Source: Mytilus trossulus (lineage: Eukaryota; Mollusca; Bivalvia; Mytilida; Mytilidae). From it: 64,000 nucleotides of DNA. Below are positions 33,798 to 44,817 of this stretch, piece by piece. Below the pieces are notes generated by a model, which worked only from the letters and a program-made list of their open reading frames with translations, made no database searches and was not told the DNA's origin. A program made the translations under genes and the position numbers. Location of the stretch: positions 1,302,001 to 1,366,000 of the forward strand of contig NW_026963311.1 in assembly GCF_036588685.1 (NCBI RefSeq). The letters are read 5' to 3'. Within the stretch, counting starts at the first letter, position 1; the number at the start of each line of letters is the position of its first letter.

Positions 33798-35128
33798 TCA
33801 CAATCTCGTGCTTTAAAAAAAAAAACATCTACGTACATGACGTCACGTGAGCTCTAGCAGAAAGTTACATGTACCTCTTTGAAAATCATACAATATCTCC
33901 TCATTTTTTTCCGACATAGTCGGTATAGTTTCGGTTTGTGCCCTTTGAACTTAAGGACGCTTAACTATGGCAACAGAATACGCATGCTCGAAAATCCTTT
34001 AGATGTGATTGGACAAAATGCTGTCATGGTGGGTGATTTGGTTGTGTTTGATAAACGCCTCGTTAATTATATCGTGATGGAAAGCAAGTGAAAAACTATT
34101 AATATTTGAACTAGATCTTACAAAGATTTATATTTTTATTAAAATAATTGTTTCTCCAATAGCTCTTTGCATCCATGACAGCTGTTTATTCGAGACAATT
34201 ATATAATTTTCAATGTAAACTTTGTTGTACGAACGTACATGACTTTTAGAACGCACCTACGCATGTGTGATTTCCGCGTTATTTAAATGGTAAATCGAAA
34301 TGATAGTTTTAAACATATACTCAAATTTAAATACGTCGGATATCTTTTTTAAAGATAGTTCTTGTTTATAAAGTCAACGAATTATTTATCCCATTCTGCT
34401 AGACACGAAACCCGACAATGCTTTCACGAATTTCAAACCAAAACTTTGATCTCCTGGTCCCTCAAATTTCTGAGGTATTTATATTTTGCTGCAAAGCAAA
34501 ACATTTTTTCTCTTCGTATTATAGTAAGTTTATGTACTCCGTTATTCAAAGATTGCTACAAGAGTTATAAATGACCGAGTGTCGGAAGGGAAGTAATTCG
34601 TATATTTTATTAATCATGTTTACTTAATATCGACAAATAATGTAATAAGTTTTATGTGTATTAATTTTTGTGTAAGGAATGTATTCGACGTAACCCATGA
34701 ATGTGTATTCAGACTGATTGTTTTTTTTTTGTTTTTTTTTTTAATACATATACTGAAGATTTATTCTATAATCATAAAAATGGACGTATTGAAACAACGT
34801 TTTGCCAGTTTAAGTTTTTTAAAAGTCATCAAACGATACATGTATATTTGAATTTCATACATTTTTATACACTTTCAAGATAATTTATATTGAACCGAAT
34901 GTAATAACAAAACATTTGATCGTCAATATTATGATACTGTATCATCGCTTTTTGCAATAAAGTTGATATATTATTATAAATAGACTCTGGAAAAAATCTA
35001 TTTCGCAAATAGACTCAGTCATTCAAGGTGAAATTACAAAACATTTACTTATTTTAATTGAATGCATTTTAAAAAAAAATGTATTTTATAAATTTAAAAT
35101 TTATGAACTCCATGCACGTGAAACTTAC

Positions 35129-35198
35129 ATCGATAAGCATGGTCCGAGTGGTCACTTCCGTCCATAGCCAGTAAAACTGTTCTGTAATTTTCTTCCAT
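35129..35198 (-). CDS. USP gene 3, exon 1
   Basis: The minus-strand ATG at 35,198 gives MEENYRTVLLAMDGSDHSDH and then AYR plus one base before the donor GTAAGTTT. It holds the first strand and D-G-S/D-H-S nucleotide-site turn. It is more diverged from genes 1 and 2 than they are from each other, so gene 3 is the older paralogue. The 2.3-kb first intron carries a SINE. Confidence 0.88.
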
Positions 35199-35705
35199 TG
35201 TATTTTCTTTTGTTTACAATTCTTTCCTAACAGACATCTTGTGTCTGAAGAATATAGAGATGTACATGTCTCGGTTAATTGTTGGTGATTATGACATTTG
35301 TTATCCTTGAAATAATATGCTAAAATGAATTGTTCGTGTAATACACATCTTATTTATCTACCAGATATATAAAGGTTGCCAGAAGAAATAAATATAGAGT
35401 GCATTGACACGGTTCAACGATAGAAGCGTATACTTACATAAAAAGAATGGATGAACGATCAAAAGTAAATCGTATCCTAATAAAAAATTATGATCTTACT
35501 AGAACTTTAAAATTGTGTTGTTTTCATGACTTTTGTTTGTGTACATATTTTGTTATTCAGTCGATTATGTGTCACTGGTTTTATGTCGTTAATTGAATAT
35601 CGACTTCAAATAACACTTTGAATTTGAATTTGAACTTAATTTAATAAGTAAGTTCATAAAGAACTTACAGATGCGGATCATGATGGGATGTATTTAACAA
35701 TACAG

Positions 35706-35862
35706 ACTGAGAGGTGGATCCAGCCATTGTCAAAAGGGAGCTCCCAACCCTGGATAAAGGCAGAGGTCCATCCACATGTCGCTTTTCCAATGCACTGATC
35801 GTCAAAATGAAGGGTTCCAACCTCCGAACCAACTCAACCTCTCTGGATCCGCCACTGACAAT
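35706..35862. mobile_element. MITE with CAGTGGCGGATCCAG-type termini
   Basis: 'gaggtggatccagcc' on the left and 'tctggatccgccactg' on the right are inverted relatives; no coding capacity. It sits between USP gene 3 and the bHLH gene. The flanks (35,200-35,700 and 35,863-36,750) contain only unconvincing frames. Confidence 0.6.
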
Positions 35863-36800
35863 ATGAGTTGTGGAAGTCAACGGTCAACACATTAATACTA
35901 GTAGGTTATATGGAACATTTTGGAACTCCTTCAAATCCATATTTCTTTTTCAAAAGCATAAAAAGGAAGATTCACAGAGACTTTGGTATTCAATGATTCT
36001 TCACAGGCGTTCAAAACGCTTTCTTTGTAAACTAAGGAACAAATTAATTCATGTACATTTTTTTTTATTTTCATTTTCGTTTAAAATGCTGCGGAATCCT
36101 TTGATTTTTACACAAACAGAGTTTACCTTTCAAATTCCAGGCTATGTTGTCTTCTATATGAAATTATATATTATAACATTTATACGGCCCTGCTACATTT
36201 CTATTTCATACCTGCAGTACTCGCTAAAATTAGGGATCCAACATGCAACTTTTTCACCAGAAAATTTTGAAAAAACTTATTTGAAGAAAAAGAAAATAAT
36301 TTAAGTTCAGCTAAGTTATAAGTATCTTAATATTAATAAAAAGAATATTGTTGGAACATAAGTCTACTCACAAAATTTCAGTATGCCGGTATAAAAGATG
36401 TGTCTTTTTTGCTTTTTTTTCATGAATTTCTTTATTTCTTAAATATACATTTTATTTTATTTTATTTTAATTGTATTGTTCCAACTCTAATCTTTTCAAT
36501 ATTAACTTTACTTTTACAATCTATTTTTGTTGTCTGATCTTTTAATGAATGAGTAAATAATGCATTGTAAATAAATATATCAATATATTGCGATGCAACC
36601 AATAAATAATTTTCTTAGAAAAAAAGACAATTTTATAAGTTTTTGTCCTTCTCATGTCTTTATAAATTCGTTTTCTAAAAGTTCAAACTTGTCACTATAA
36701 GAAGTGGTCGGATAATTTATCTATTAGGCCATTCATTAAGCAATTAGAAAACAATTTAATTGATAACATCCGTGAGAGGAGATCGAAGGAGCAACACAGC

Positions 36801-36809
36801 ATGGGATGA
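36801..36809 (+). promoter_or_regulatory. Minimal upstream ORF (Met-Gly-stop)
   Basis: ATG-GGA-TGA precedes the bHLH start and overlaps an in-frame ATG at 36,806. If it lies in the mRNA it could lower or delay initiation at the main start; the transcription start was not determined. Confidence 0.35.
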
Positions 36810-36916
36810 GTCGACGCTTTGGACAATTTATGACTTTAGAAACAATGGGTGTTTGTCACTATATCTGTTTGACCGCTGTATCATTTCACAAGTCTTTATC
36901 TCTCTCTGAAGTGACC

Positions 36917-37825
36917 ATGGCCGAAAATTCTGCTCTCAGTCCAAATCAAAACTTAGAAAATGATGATTCTGTGCCGATTGATTTAACCAAAGATTCTAAT
37001 GATAATAGTAGTGAAACTGATAATGTGATTAACAGACGAAAACGAAAGCCGAAAAAGTTCGAAAATTTATCTGACATTGACATTGAAGAAAGGAGGAATA
37101 CTGCAAACGTCCAGGAAAGAAAACGTATGAAAAAGTTATCGAAAGCTCTTGAAGATCTCCGAAAGTGTATACCGGCCGAATATCACCTAACCAACCGAAA
37201 AATGTCTAAAATTCGGACTCTTAAATTAGCTGTTAATTACATTGCTTCTTTAACAGATATAATTGACAGAGACAATTTGTTAAAACAACAAACTTTCCAC
37301 CTTGAAAGTCAGATGATACAATCAACATATTCGTATTTGATGCCTTCGCCCATAGTTCAACAAGGGAACATTTCCACCGTGCAGCAGTCAGGGTTTTCGC
37401 CGTATCACACGCCTTGTATTAGTTCCGAACACAACAGACTACCAAAACGACACTTAAATTTCTCTCCTTTTTGTGGAACACCAATTCCGTCGATGATTTC
37501 GCAGGGAAGACAGTTAACATATCAGACTCCGGTGAAATCAGAACCAACTCCGTATAGGATTCCGGAAATGATCGAAAGACGGCGTACAAGTACCTTTTCG
37601 TCTCCGTCCTTTATTGGTGATCTTAGAAATATGAATGAAGTAAATACAAGTTTTCTAAGCCCAATGACAGACGATAGTGATGTGGGGTCTGGACCTTCAC
37701 GTTTAACCGATACAAAACAGTATGCATACACTTTAGATGGAATCAGTCCACTTCCAGAAGAGGAAAAATTCAGAGGAACTGACTGTGTGTTTGATCCAAG
37801 ACGGAGAATCAAGAAAATAGAATGA
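36917..37825 (+). CDS. Group A basic helix-loop-helix transcription factor
   Basis: 302 residues from the ATG at 36,917, chosen because its context (A at -3, G at +4) is the best of the in-frame starts; an ATG at 36,806 would add 37 residues. The bHLH domain spans residues 59-116: the basic region 'NVQERKRMKK' keeps the E-box-contacting Glu and Arg, and helix 2 ends 'KIRTLKLAVNYI'. The order resembles Twist/Fer/Hand-type group A factors, but the loop is a few residues longer and the basic region reads N-V-Q-E-R-K-R-M, so I do not name an orthologue. The N-terminus is acidic and Ser/Asn-rich; the C-terminal 190 residues are Ser/Pro-rich and probably regulatory. The protein should dimerise and act in the nucleus on CANNTG sites. 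The whole frame is in one exon. Confidence 0.9.
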   Translation: MAENSALSPNQNLENDDSVPIDLTKDSNDNSSETDNVINRRKRKPKKFENLSDIDIEERRNTANVQERKRMKKLSKALEDLRKCIPAEYHLTNRKMSKIRTLKLAVNYIASLTDIIDRDNLLKQQTFHLESQMIQSTYSYLMPSPIVQQGNISTVQQSGFSPYHTPCISSEHNRLPKRHLNFSPFCGTPIPSMISQGRQLTYQTPVKSEPTPYRIPEMIERRRTSTFSSPSFIGDLRNMNEVNTSFLSPMTDDSDVGSGPSRLTDTKQYAYTLDGISPLPEEEKFRGTDCVFDPRRRIKKIE

Positions 37826-39278
37826 CGGATTAGGTAAGTGCTTCTCTTTAATGTTTTTAAATGATTGTATAACTAATGCAGAAATCGTGGACAAGAAACG
37901 CATAGTATACATATATATTTTACTGTATATTCAAAACTTAAAGGGCAGAATAAAACTATATCAGTATTACCGGCGTCAAAAAAGACGAAAAAAGAATTCT
38001 GCATAGTCAACAATAGCAAAAATACATGTACATTGTACCTGGTAGCTTGAAGCTAAAAAATCTAACCCTTGTGGCACTTTAAAGTTGAATTATCCGCTTT
38101 GTAGGGAAATACATATCTTATTTGCCTAAATTTTCTTCTGATACGGAAGGTCAACTTTTTTGTGTATACAAATTTTGCTTTCTACATCATCATGATCATC
38201 ATAAATTAAAAATTAAAAATACAATTTAATTTTTGTTTTGATGTTCCTTATTGGAAGAAGTTATAATTATGAAAAAACTTACTACACATTTACCAATAAA
38301 TGTATTTTTAATATAAAAATCATAATAGATATTGACAAGGTCAAGGAAGAAGTTCAATGATTTTTACATCGATCGTAAATAAATTCATATCTGTTCAAGT
38401 AAAAACATAAAGATAAGGAGATGTGGTATATTTATTGTCATTGAGACAACTATCAACCACATTTCAAATGAAGTTGATGTTAAAAATTAAAAACCTCCTG
38501 CACAAATAAAAAACATTTATGATTATAACTGCAAATGAATGTAACATTTTTGTAATAATGTATGCAAAATGGAAAATATAAGAGGATAATGAAACTCAAT
38601 ATGTAATATTTTCTACTGAAGTGAATTTAAAATATAGTAATGTTAAAATGCTGTATAAATCTAGACAAGTATATAAACAATGAATTGAAATGTACTAGTG
38701 ATTGACAAATTTACCTACTTTTCACAAATATCTCTTGTTGAAAATTCCTTAATACTCATTTACGTAAAGGTGTTAAAATGTCTACATATGTGTGGAAATA
38801 ATTCAATTGCAGTTATTGGACCATGACAGACAATAACAAATATCGCGTAAATTTTAAAGAATGTTGTTTTCAAAAAAAAAAATTCTTCATGTATTTTAAA
38901 CTAATTGGTTATAAAAAATTATCAAAAACAATAGGTTAAGGAAATTAAACGTTTGTCTGTACGATTTAATACATGTATCTACATTAAAATTAATTTTCAG
39001 TAGATCCGAAATCAAAAATTATATATGTGCATGTTAACACATTTCTGCTTCGCTAAATCCACTATACAATTTTTTTGGGTGTAAAATACATTGCCATTCT
39101 TCGGTGTAAAATTTAGAATGATAGCTTGTCAAGGATATACTCTTTCAAAAGTACTGTTTTGCAGAATTTCCAATTTGTTTTCAAAATTTTGTTTTTATTA
39201 AGAAATAACCTCTGTTTGCATATATGATTGTCTTTAAATTTGTGTTCATTTCATAAAACTTGATCGCATGACTGATAA

Positions 39279-39455
39279 AATTGAGAATGGAAATGGGGAA
39301 TGTGTCAAAGAGACAACAAACAACCCGACCATAGAGAAAACAACAGCAGAAGATCACCAACAGTTCTTCAATGCAGCGAGAAATTCCCGCACCCGGAGGC
39401 GTCCTTCAGCTGGCCCCTAAACAAATATATATACTAGTTCAGTGAAAATGAACGA
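39279..39455 (-). repeat. PLE-B tail fragment
   Basis: Matches the outer end of 26,826-27,461 and 12,455-13,115 ('attgagaatggaaatgggga' onward). Confidence 0.75.
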
Positions 39456-40740
39456 TGCATTTATGTCCTTCTTTCACAAATATTTCAGAACATCTAGATT
39501 TTTTAAAGCAATAATGCAATTATTTTTTTAATAAGAAATATGTAAAACAAGAAAAGCATTTCATTCAAAAACATGGGAAAGCAATTTTGCTTTGAAAACG
39601 GAGCAAAAAATAAACACTTCTGTCAAACATTTTTGCTCTAGTGCTTAGTTTATTGCTGATATCGTTTGAGTTTTATTCCAACCATACGTTTCTACGTATC
39701 TTTAAAGCTACATCACTTATTTAAAGTTTAGCAAGGTAACCGTAGTTGCTGAAAAAAAAACTTAAATTAAAAAGCTATATTTTTCCACTAGACGTATGAA
39801 ATTTATAAGTTCGGAATTTGAAAACTTTTGTATCACGTTTCAAAATTATAGACAAATGAGATTTACAAATGTGTGGTTCGATTTTTGTCACAGATAAACA
39901 TATCTCCTTTTAATTATATATTTTCAAATTATGTGAAATTGGCACATTATAATTTGATTGAAAAAACCTAGTTCAAGCCATACAAAATCTAAACTTTCAA
40001 CTTCACAATTATGTTTAGTTCCAGGCTTCCTTTGTTAAATTTTTATTCGTGTTTTATTCTATATTGTTCTTCTTCTCCGTAAATATACAAATATTTTGCT
40101 GTAATAATAAACATGCTCACAATTTAACATAAACAATATTATATAAGACAATCTGTATGTTTAAGTTCAGCAGAAGAAGAAGCGAAAATTGTATTTTTTT
40201 TCGTTTGACCCTATTTTTATATTATTTTGAGGTCTTCAGTATGAATTTGAATTTGCACATTTCGTTTGGTTTTTGAAGAAGAAATAATTGCAAACGACGA
40301 AAATCGTAACATTTTCTACAGTATTCTTGTTTTTCAGAAATGTATTATTTAATATTATCATCAATTATTCATGTGTTTCAAATAAAACAAAACAATTTAT
40401 TTAAATCCTAAAAAAACATGGAATAGGAGAACATGGATGATTGGGTTTTAACAGTGTAAGCATGAAAACGAAATACTTAAAATTCAAAAACCAGAACATT
40501 TTCCTTCCCTTTTTTCTTTTTTTTTTTGCTTATAAATTAAAAAAAAATGTCCATTCGTTCATTTTTTTTTTTTATTAAATCCTTTACACTTTAAAATACA
40601 AAGGCAGATTAAGTATAAAAATTCAATTACAGATCATATTTAAATTGTTTTTCATTAGTTTGAACCCTGTTTTTTTTTGTTTAAACAAAAACGAACAATC
40701 AGTAACTTTATTTTAAGACAAAAACGGTATAAAATTTCTT

Positions 40741-41110
40741 GACAGTTTGATGTAATTATCAACGTCCGTTAATTTAGCCTTTTCACATGGGAATGGTCAT
40801 CTTTTATCGTTTTACAACATGGCTATTATTTGGACATTAATTCGGTGTTACTTAACACCTAAGTGCAAAGAAACGGGAGTTTAAACGGATTCTTAAAACC
40901 AAAGAAAGATCAGATAATTCAACAAGGTGGTGCTAACGACCGATATGCCAGCAGATTTTATGATAAACGATTACGTCCCTAACTAATCAGTGATGACGCC
41001 CTTTAATTGAGCAATAAAATAATTAACAGGGTGAGGATAGTCCCTGTGTGTTCCGTTACTGAAGCTGTCTAGTTGGTAATTAGATGCCACTTGATCATTC
41101 TTTTGATAAA
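40741..41110. promoter_or_regulatory. Candidate intronic regulatory block
   Basis: A repeat-free, more GC-rich island in an AT-rich intron. It has homeodomain-type cores TTAATTGA (41,003), AATAATTAAC (about 41,018) and GGTAATTAGA (41,075), with an adjacent E-box CACTTG (41,088-41,093). The call rests only on composition and motifs. Confidence 0.25.
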
Positions 41111-41402
41111 TTTGTTTCAGTCATTTGTCGGTATTTTGTAAATTCTTTCGATTTGTGAAGATAATCATCTTCTGTCATTTTAAAACCGAATTCATGAAAG
41201 ACAAATAATTCAAATGTATTGGTATCTCAGTAAAGTATACGAGATGAAAAAAAGGAAAAACTTGATATGTTTTTACTTTTATTTAAACTTATTTAAAAGA
41301 CGAGACTGAAACTAATTCGTTTCTCATCTTTTTATTTATTTTAACTGGTTAAAACATATATAATTGTATTGTATTTTATTAAACCTTTTACCTTTTTTTG
41401 TT

Positions 41403-41500
41403 CGAGCGTCACTGACTCGTGCGTCTTTTGTAAAAAAAAATAAAAAAACGTGCGTCTACTGAACCAAATTTTGCACAGTATTTTTGTAATTTAAAATCTT
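41403..41500 (+). mobile_element. Degraded retrozyme fragment, plus orientation
   Basis: 'gagcgtcactga', 'gcgtcttttgta' and 'cgtgcgtctactg' follow the ribozyme strand in the plus direction, but CUGAUGA and GAAA are destroyed. Confidence 0.55.
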
Positions 41501-42296
41501 ACAATTGTACAAATGAATGCTAATAGATTATTATGTATTTTCTATGACTTTAAGATTGTAAGACCTCAAATGATTTTACGGTAGAGTGCTAGGAGGGCAT
41601 TATCTTTTTTTCTTCTTATAAAACGGGTCAGTAAACACGAAAACTTCAAACCTCTAAACCTTTCTCAAATAACGTTAATTATTTATATTTGGTTTGGTTT
41701 TATTTGTTTCAAATGAAAATTAAAAAGATAAAACAACTTTTAACATTGAGTTTCAAAAATATTTATGAATCCTGCATATTATTGAAAAAATAAAATTTTG
41801 GGTTGTAAATTTCAGTATTAAAAAAAATCCGAGAACAAAACCTATGACCCTAACACATGTATAGTTAGTGCCTGATATGAATCAAAACTTTTGTCATGAT
41901 AACTTGTTGTGTACATGCCAATAACTTATAACAATTGCACTACGTGACTAGTTTTAAACACATGCTACGTATAATGATTTCCCCTCTCAAACGTCACCAA
42001 ATCACCATGTAAAATATTCAAAGACGAACAAAAATTCTTGAAAACAAGGGAAAATTAAATATTTTCCTACAGATGATTTATAATGTGTAAAACAAAACTT
42101 ACAACCCCAAGCAAACCTCAATTTCCATGCACATATCATCGCAATATATTAATATTATTTCAAATACATTTTTGGTAACATACTAACATGTTCATGTATG
42201 TAATTAGCAAGGAGGTCATATAACCTCCTCGGTAATAGTTTATCTATTAACAAACTTGAAAAACGTCTTCATCTAAAAAAATTTCTTTTTTTCCAG

Positions 42297-42440
42297 GTAT
42301 ACAGTCCAGATTGTGGCCAGTTCAATGCGAGGTTCGATGTAGTGCTACAGAACAGCCAGACGACTTCAGTTCAAAACATTTATATTACTTTGTAAGACAG
42401 TCTTAATGTATCTGTTATTTATTAAATATGTGTATGAAAG
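42297..42440 (+). other. Probable 3' untranslated exon of the bHLH gene
   Basis: Starts after the TTCCAG acceptor. ATTAAA at 42,421-42,426, followed by a TG-rich stretch, is a possible polyadenylation site. No long plus-strand frame crosses it. The start of the adjacent LINE 3' end at about 42,536 limits it on the right. Confidence 0.4.
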
Positions 42441-42535
42441 TATGATGTTAAATTTGATCCTTTTTGTCTTGAGAACCTTAATTGAAATCACAAATACAGG
42501 GCTTTGTGTAGTCTCTTTTCTCTTGATTTCCTGTA

Positions 42536-43835
42536 TATCTTTATTCTCATAAACCAAAATCCATGGTACAGAGATATTATAAACATTTATAATATAACAT
42601 AAAGTCAGAATTAATACAAATGTATGATCTACAACTGGAAAAATATTTCCAGCTACATGTAATATAAAAAAACACATTATGCATGTATACAATATTATAT
42701 AAAAAAATACATTTAACAATGTTTCCCCTAAGAGTCCAGCTGTTTATTATTCAGTTTGATAAATTTGCACAAATGATTCAACATACTGATGTTTCTAGTA
42801 TTCATCAAATCATGAAATTTCAATACGTTTGGTCTATTTAGATAATATGGTTTCAAAAATTTTTCTCTATCATGATTAAATTTCGAACAATTAAAAATAT
42901 AGTGGAATTCATCCCCAATATCTCCTGAATTACAAAGTTTACAATTTCGATTTTCTCTAGGTATATTTTTCCACCTTCCAGTTTCAATAGGAAGTTTATG
43001 ACTGAGTATCCTGAATCTACAAAAAGTAATAATATTTTTATCATCTAGTATCTTAAAATAGTTTTCTCTTTCAGCATTATCTTTGAATAGACGATAGTTA
43101 ATAGCTTTTGGCGATTCTAATAAGATAGAGTGCCAATTTTGTTTGAATTGGTCTACAACACAAACTTTAACCTTATTATATAACCATGTATTACTAACAA
43201 AGTACTGTGAATTCCAAACATATGACAGTCCACAACTATCTAGAATAGATTTTATATTATTAAGCCATGGAATACTCATCCCATACTTTTTATATGCATA
43301 TTTATACAAAATAACAGGAAGTTTTTCTTGCTTTCCACACATAAGTTTCGACCAGTAATTTAAAATCCGCAACTTGATATCAATTTCCAAAGGATATCTT
43401 CCCAGTTCTCCATAAATCATGAAATCTGGCGTTGACTTCTTTACATTTAACAAAATTTTACAGAACTTAAGGTGGACCCTTTCAATAACAGAAATGTTGC
43501 CGACTCCCCAAACTTCACTTCCATACAATAAAATAGGCTTAACAATTTTATCGAAAAGATCGAGTTGGCATTCTATAGATAAATTATGTTTTCGACCTTT
43601 GCGGATAACATCGTACATAGCGTGTGTGGCTTTTTCTGTTTGTGCCTTTTTTGCCTTAGAAAAACTTCCTGTTCTAGAAAAAATAACACCAAGGTACGTA
43701 AACTCATTTACAATTTCTAAAACAGTATTATTATATTTAAATTCTATATTTGATAATGGTCTACCTTTTGAAAAAACTACAATTTTACTTTTATTTACAT
43801 TAACCTTCAATTTCCAAAGTTCACAATAGTGAACT
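42536..43835 (-). mobile_element. 5'-truncated non-LTR retrotransposon (LINE)
   Basis: On the minus strand an uninterrupted frame (43,810-42,728 from a Met; open from about 43,835) is followed by an AT-rich 3' untranslated region ending 'atgagaataaagatat'. The same 3' end recurs near 56,825-56,960. The target-site tail and duplication could not be defined. Confidence 0.7.
42728..43810 (-). CDS. C-terminal part of a LINE reverse transcriptase
   Basis: 360 codons without a stop. The N-terminal part 'LKVNVNKSKIVVF...FTYLGVIFS' is the thumb-side end of a non-LTR reverse transcriptase. The C-terminal part has a Cys/His motif 'CKLCNSGDIGDEFHYIFNC', a zinc-knuckle-like element common near the end of such proteins. 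The catalytic palm and the endonuclease are missing through 5' truncation, so it is not autonomous. The open frame suggests a fairly young insertion. Clade (RTE/I/Jockey-like) is uncertain. Confidence 0.75.
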   Translation of the reverse strand: MKVNVNKSKIVVFSKGRPLSNIEFKYNNTVLEIVNEFTYLGVIFSRTGSFSKAKKAQTEKATHAMYDVIRKGRKHNLSIECQLDLFDKIVKPILLYGSEVWGVGNISVIERVHLKFCKILLNVKKSTPDFMIYGELGRYPLEIDIKLRILNYWSKLMCGKQEKLPVILYKYAYKKYGMSIPWLNNIKSILDSCGLSYVWNSQYFVSNTWLYNKVKVCVVDQFKQNWHSILLESPKAINYRLFKDNAERENYFKILDDKNIITFCRFRILSHKLPIETGRWKNIPRENRNCKLCNSGDIGDEFHYIFNCSKFNHDREKFLKPYYLNRPNVLKFHDLMNTRNISMLNHLCKFIKLNNKQLDS

Positions 43836-44654
43836 CCGTCTTTCCTTTAATTTTGTCAATTGCGCATTTGTCCACATGTCTAGTGCGCCGATTTATTCTG
43901 TGCATCTTGCAAATTAAGATTGGTATTATTCTTAAGTGATGCTCAAGGCGACGTGATCTTGTAATCTCCTACCTTAACGGAACCAAGTAGAGCACGAACA
44001 ATCGAGAAAAAAATAATTTTGTGCATGCAATTTCGAATGAAAAATTAGAACATTACTTTAGATATTTTCCAACTGATTTTTTATGTTGTGTTGTTACACC
44101 ACTATCCGCGAGATTAGGGAAGGTAAAGAGCACACGAACATGTTTTACTTCGCCACACTGTTAATGTGCCTACCGAAAGTCAGAAACCTGTGATTCAGCG
44201 ATTGTCGTTTGTTGCTGTAAACAGTGACATAGTCGTTTTCAGTTTTAAGATTGGTGTTTATATATATATATATATTTTGGTGGTAAAAAGTCTCCAGAAA
44301 ATAACATTATCATGTACATTTGGAAAAATGCGTATATTATGACGTACATGTGATAGTGCCGCCAAACCATCAAACATTGTTTGCAATTCATTCAAATTTC
44401 TTGATCGTAAACAAACTCTGATTTCAATACTTTAATATGCGCAAATTCGAAATAACTCTTAAAAAATGAGTCTTAATGTACTGACAGAACTGATTTTACA
44501 TGCTTTTGTAAAATTATCTCTCACTGGTATTTGAAGCTTGATAAAAGCCGAATCGAGACTAAACTATTCGAGTTATGCGTAAGCCAAATGTTCGAGGAAT
44601 GCCTTCAACTAGGCGACAATTAGGTATCTACAAGGAACTTCATAGAATTTTTCA
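43836..44654. other. Intergenic, no gene seen
   Basis: Contains a (TA)n run near 44,260 and no frame with domain character. It separates the LINE from the convergent receptor gene. Confidence 0.5.
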
Positions 44655-44660
44655 TTTATT
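44655..44660 (-). terminator. Polyadenylation signal of the receptor gene
   Basis: AATAAA on the minus strand about 160 nt after the stop codon. Confidence 0.5.
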
Positions 44661-44706
44661 TTAATGATGATATCGATGTTTATATAATTTGATATCTTAA
44701 TGTTAG

Positions 44707-44745
44707 ACCATGGAAGTATTAAAGTCAATATAATACTTCCATGGT
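44707..44745 (-). promoter_or_regulatory. Perfect 15-bp hairpin in the receptor 3' UTR
   Basis: ACCATGGAAGTATTA and its reverse complement flank a 9-nt spacer, between the stop codon (44,818) and the AATAAA (44,660). It would fold in the mRNA. Confidence 0.7.
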
Positions 44746-44817
44746 TAAACTTATTGTTTATGCTATCCACATTTGTAATTTTGTTCATCACTTCAACAGA
44801 ATTTGTAAAATTCAAAA

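Larger units (their letters stand above)
37834..42296 (+). other. Large intron in the 3' untranslated region of the bHLH gene
   Basis: A strong donor (TTAG/GTAAGTG at 37,834) lies 8 nt after the stop codon. A matching acceptor (long T tract, then TTCCAG, ending 42,296) is the best candidate partner. Inside are a repeat with 'gagatgtggtatatt' (38,415-38,470), a PLE-B tail piece (39,279-39,455), a retrozyme relic (41,403-41,500) and otherwise AT-rich sequence. The stop lies too close to the junction to be expected to trigger nonsense-mediated decay. Confidence 0.55.

Noticed and set aside
35870-36304. 144-codon plus-strand frame upstream of the bHLH gene
   Set aside because: Starts with GTG at a MITE edge and is rich in Phe/Ile/Lys, as expected from AT-rich DNA.
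42366-42719. 117-codon minus-strand frame
   Set aside because: Falls in the LINE 3' untranslated region and resembles translated AT-rich sequence.
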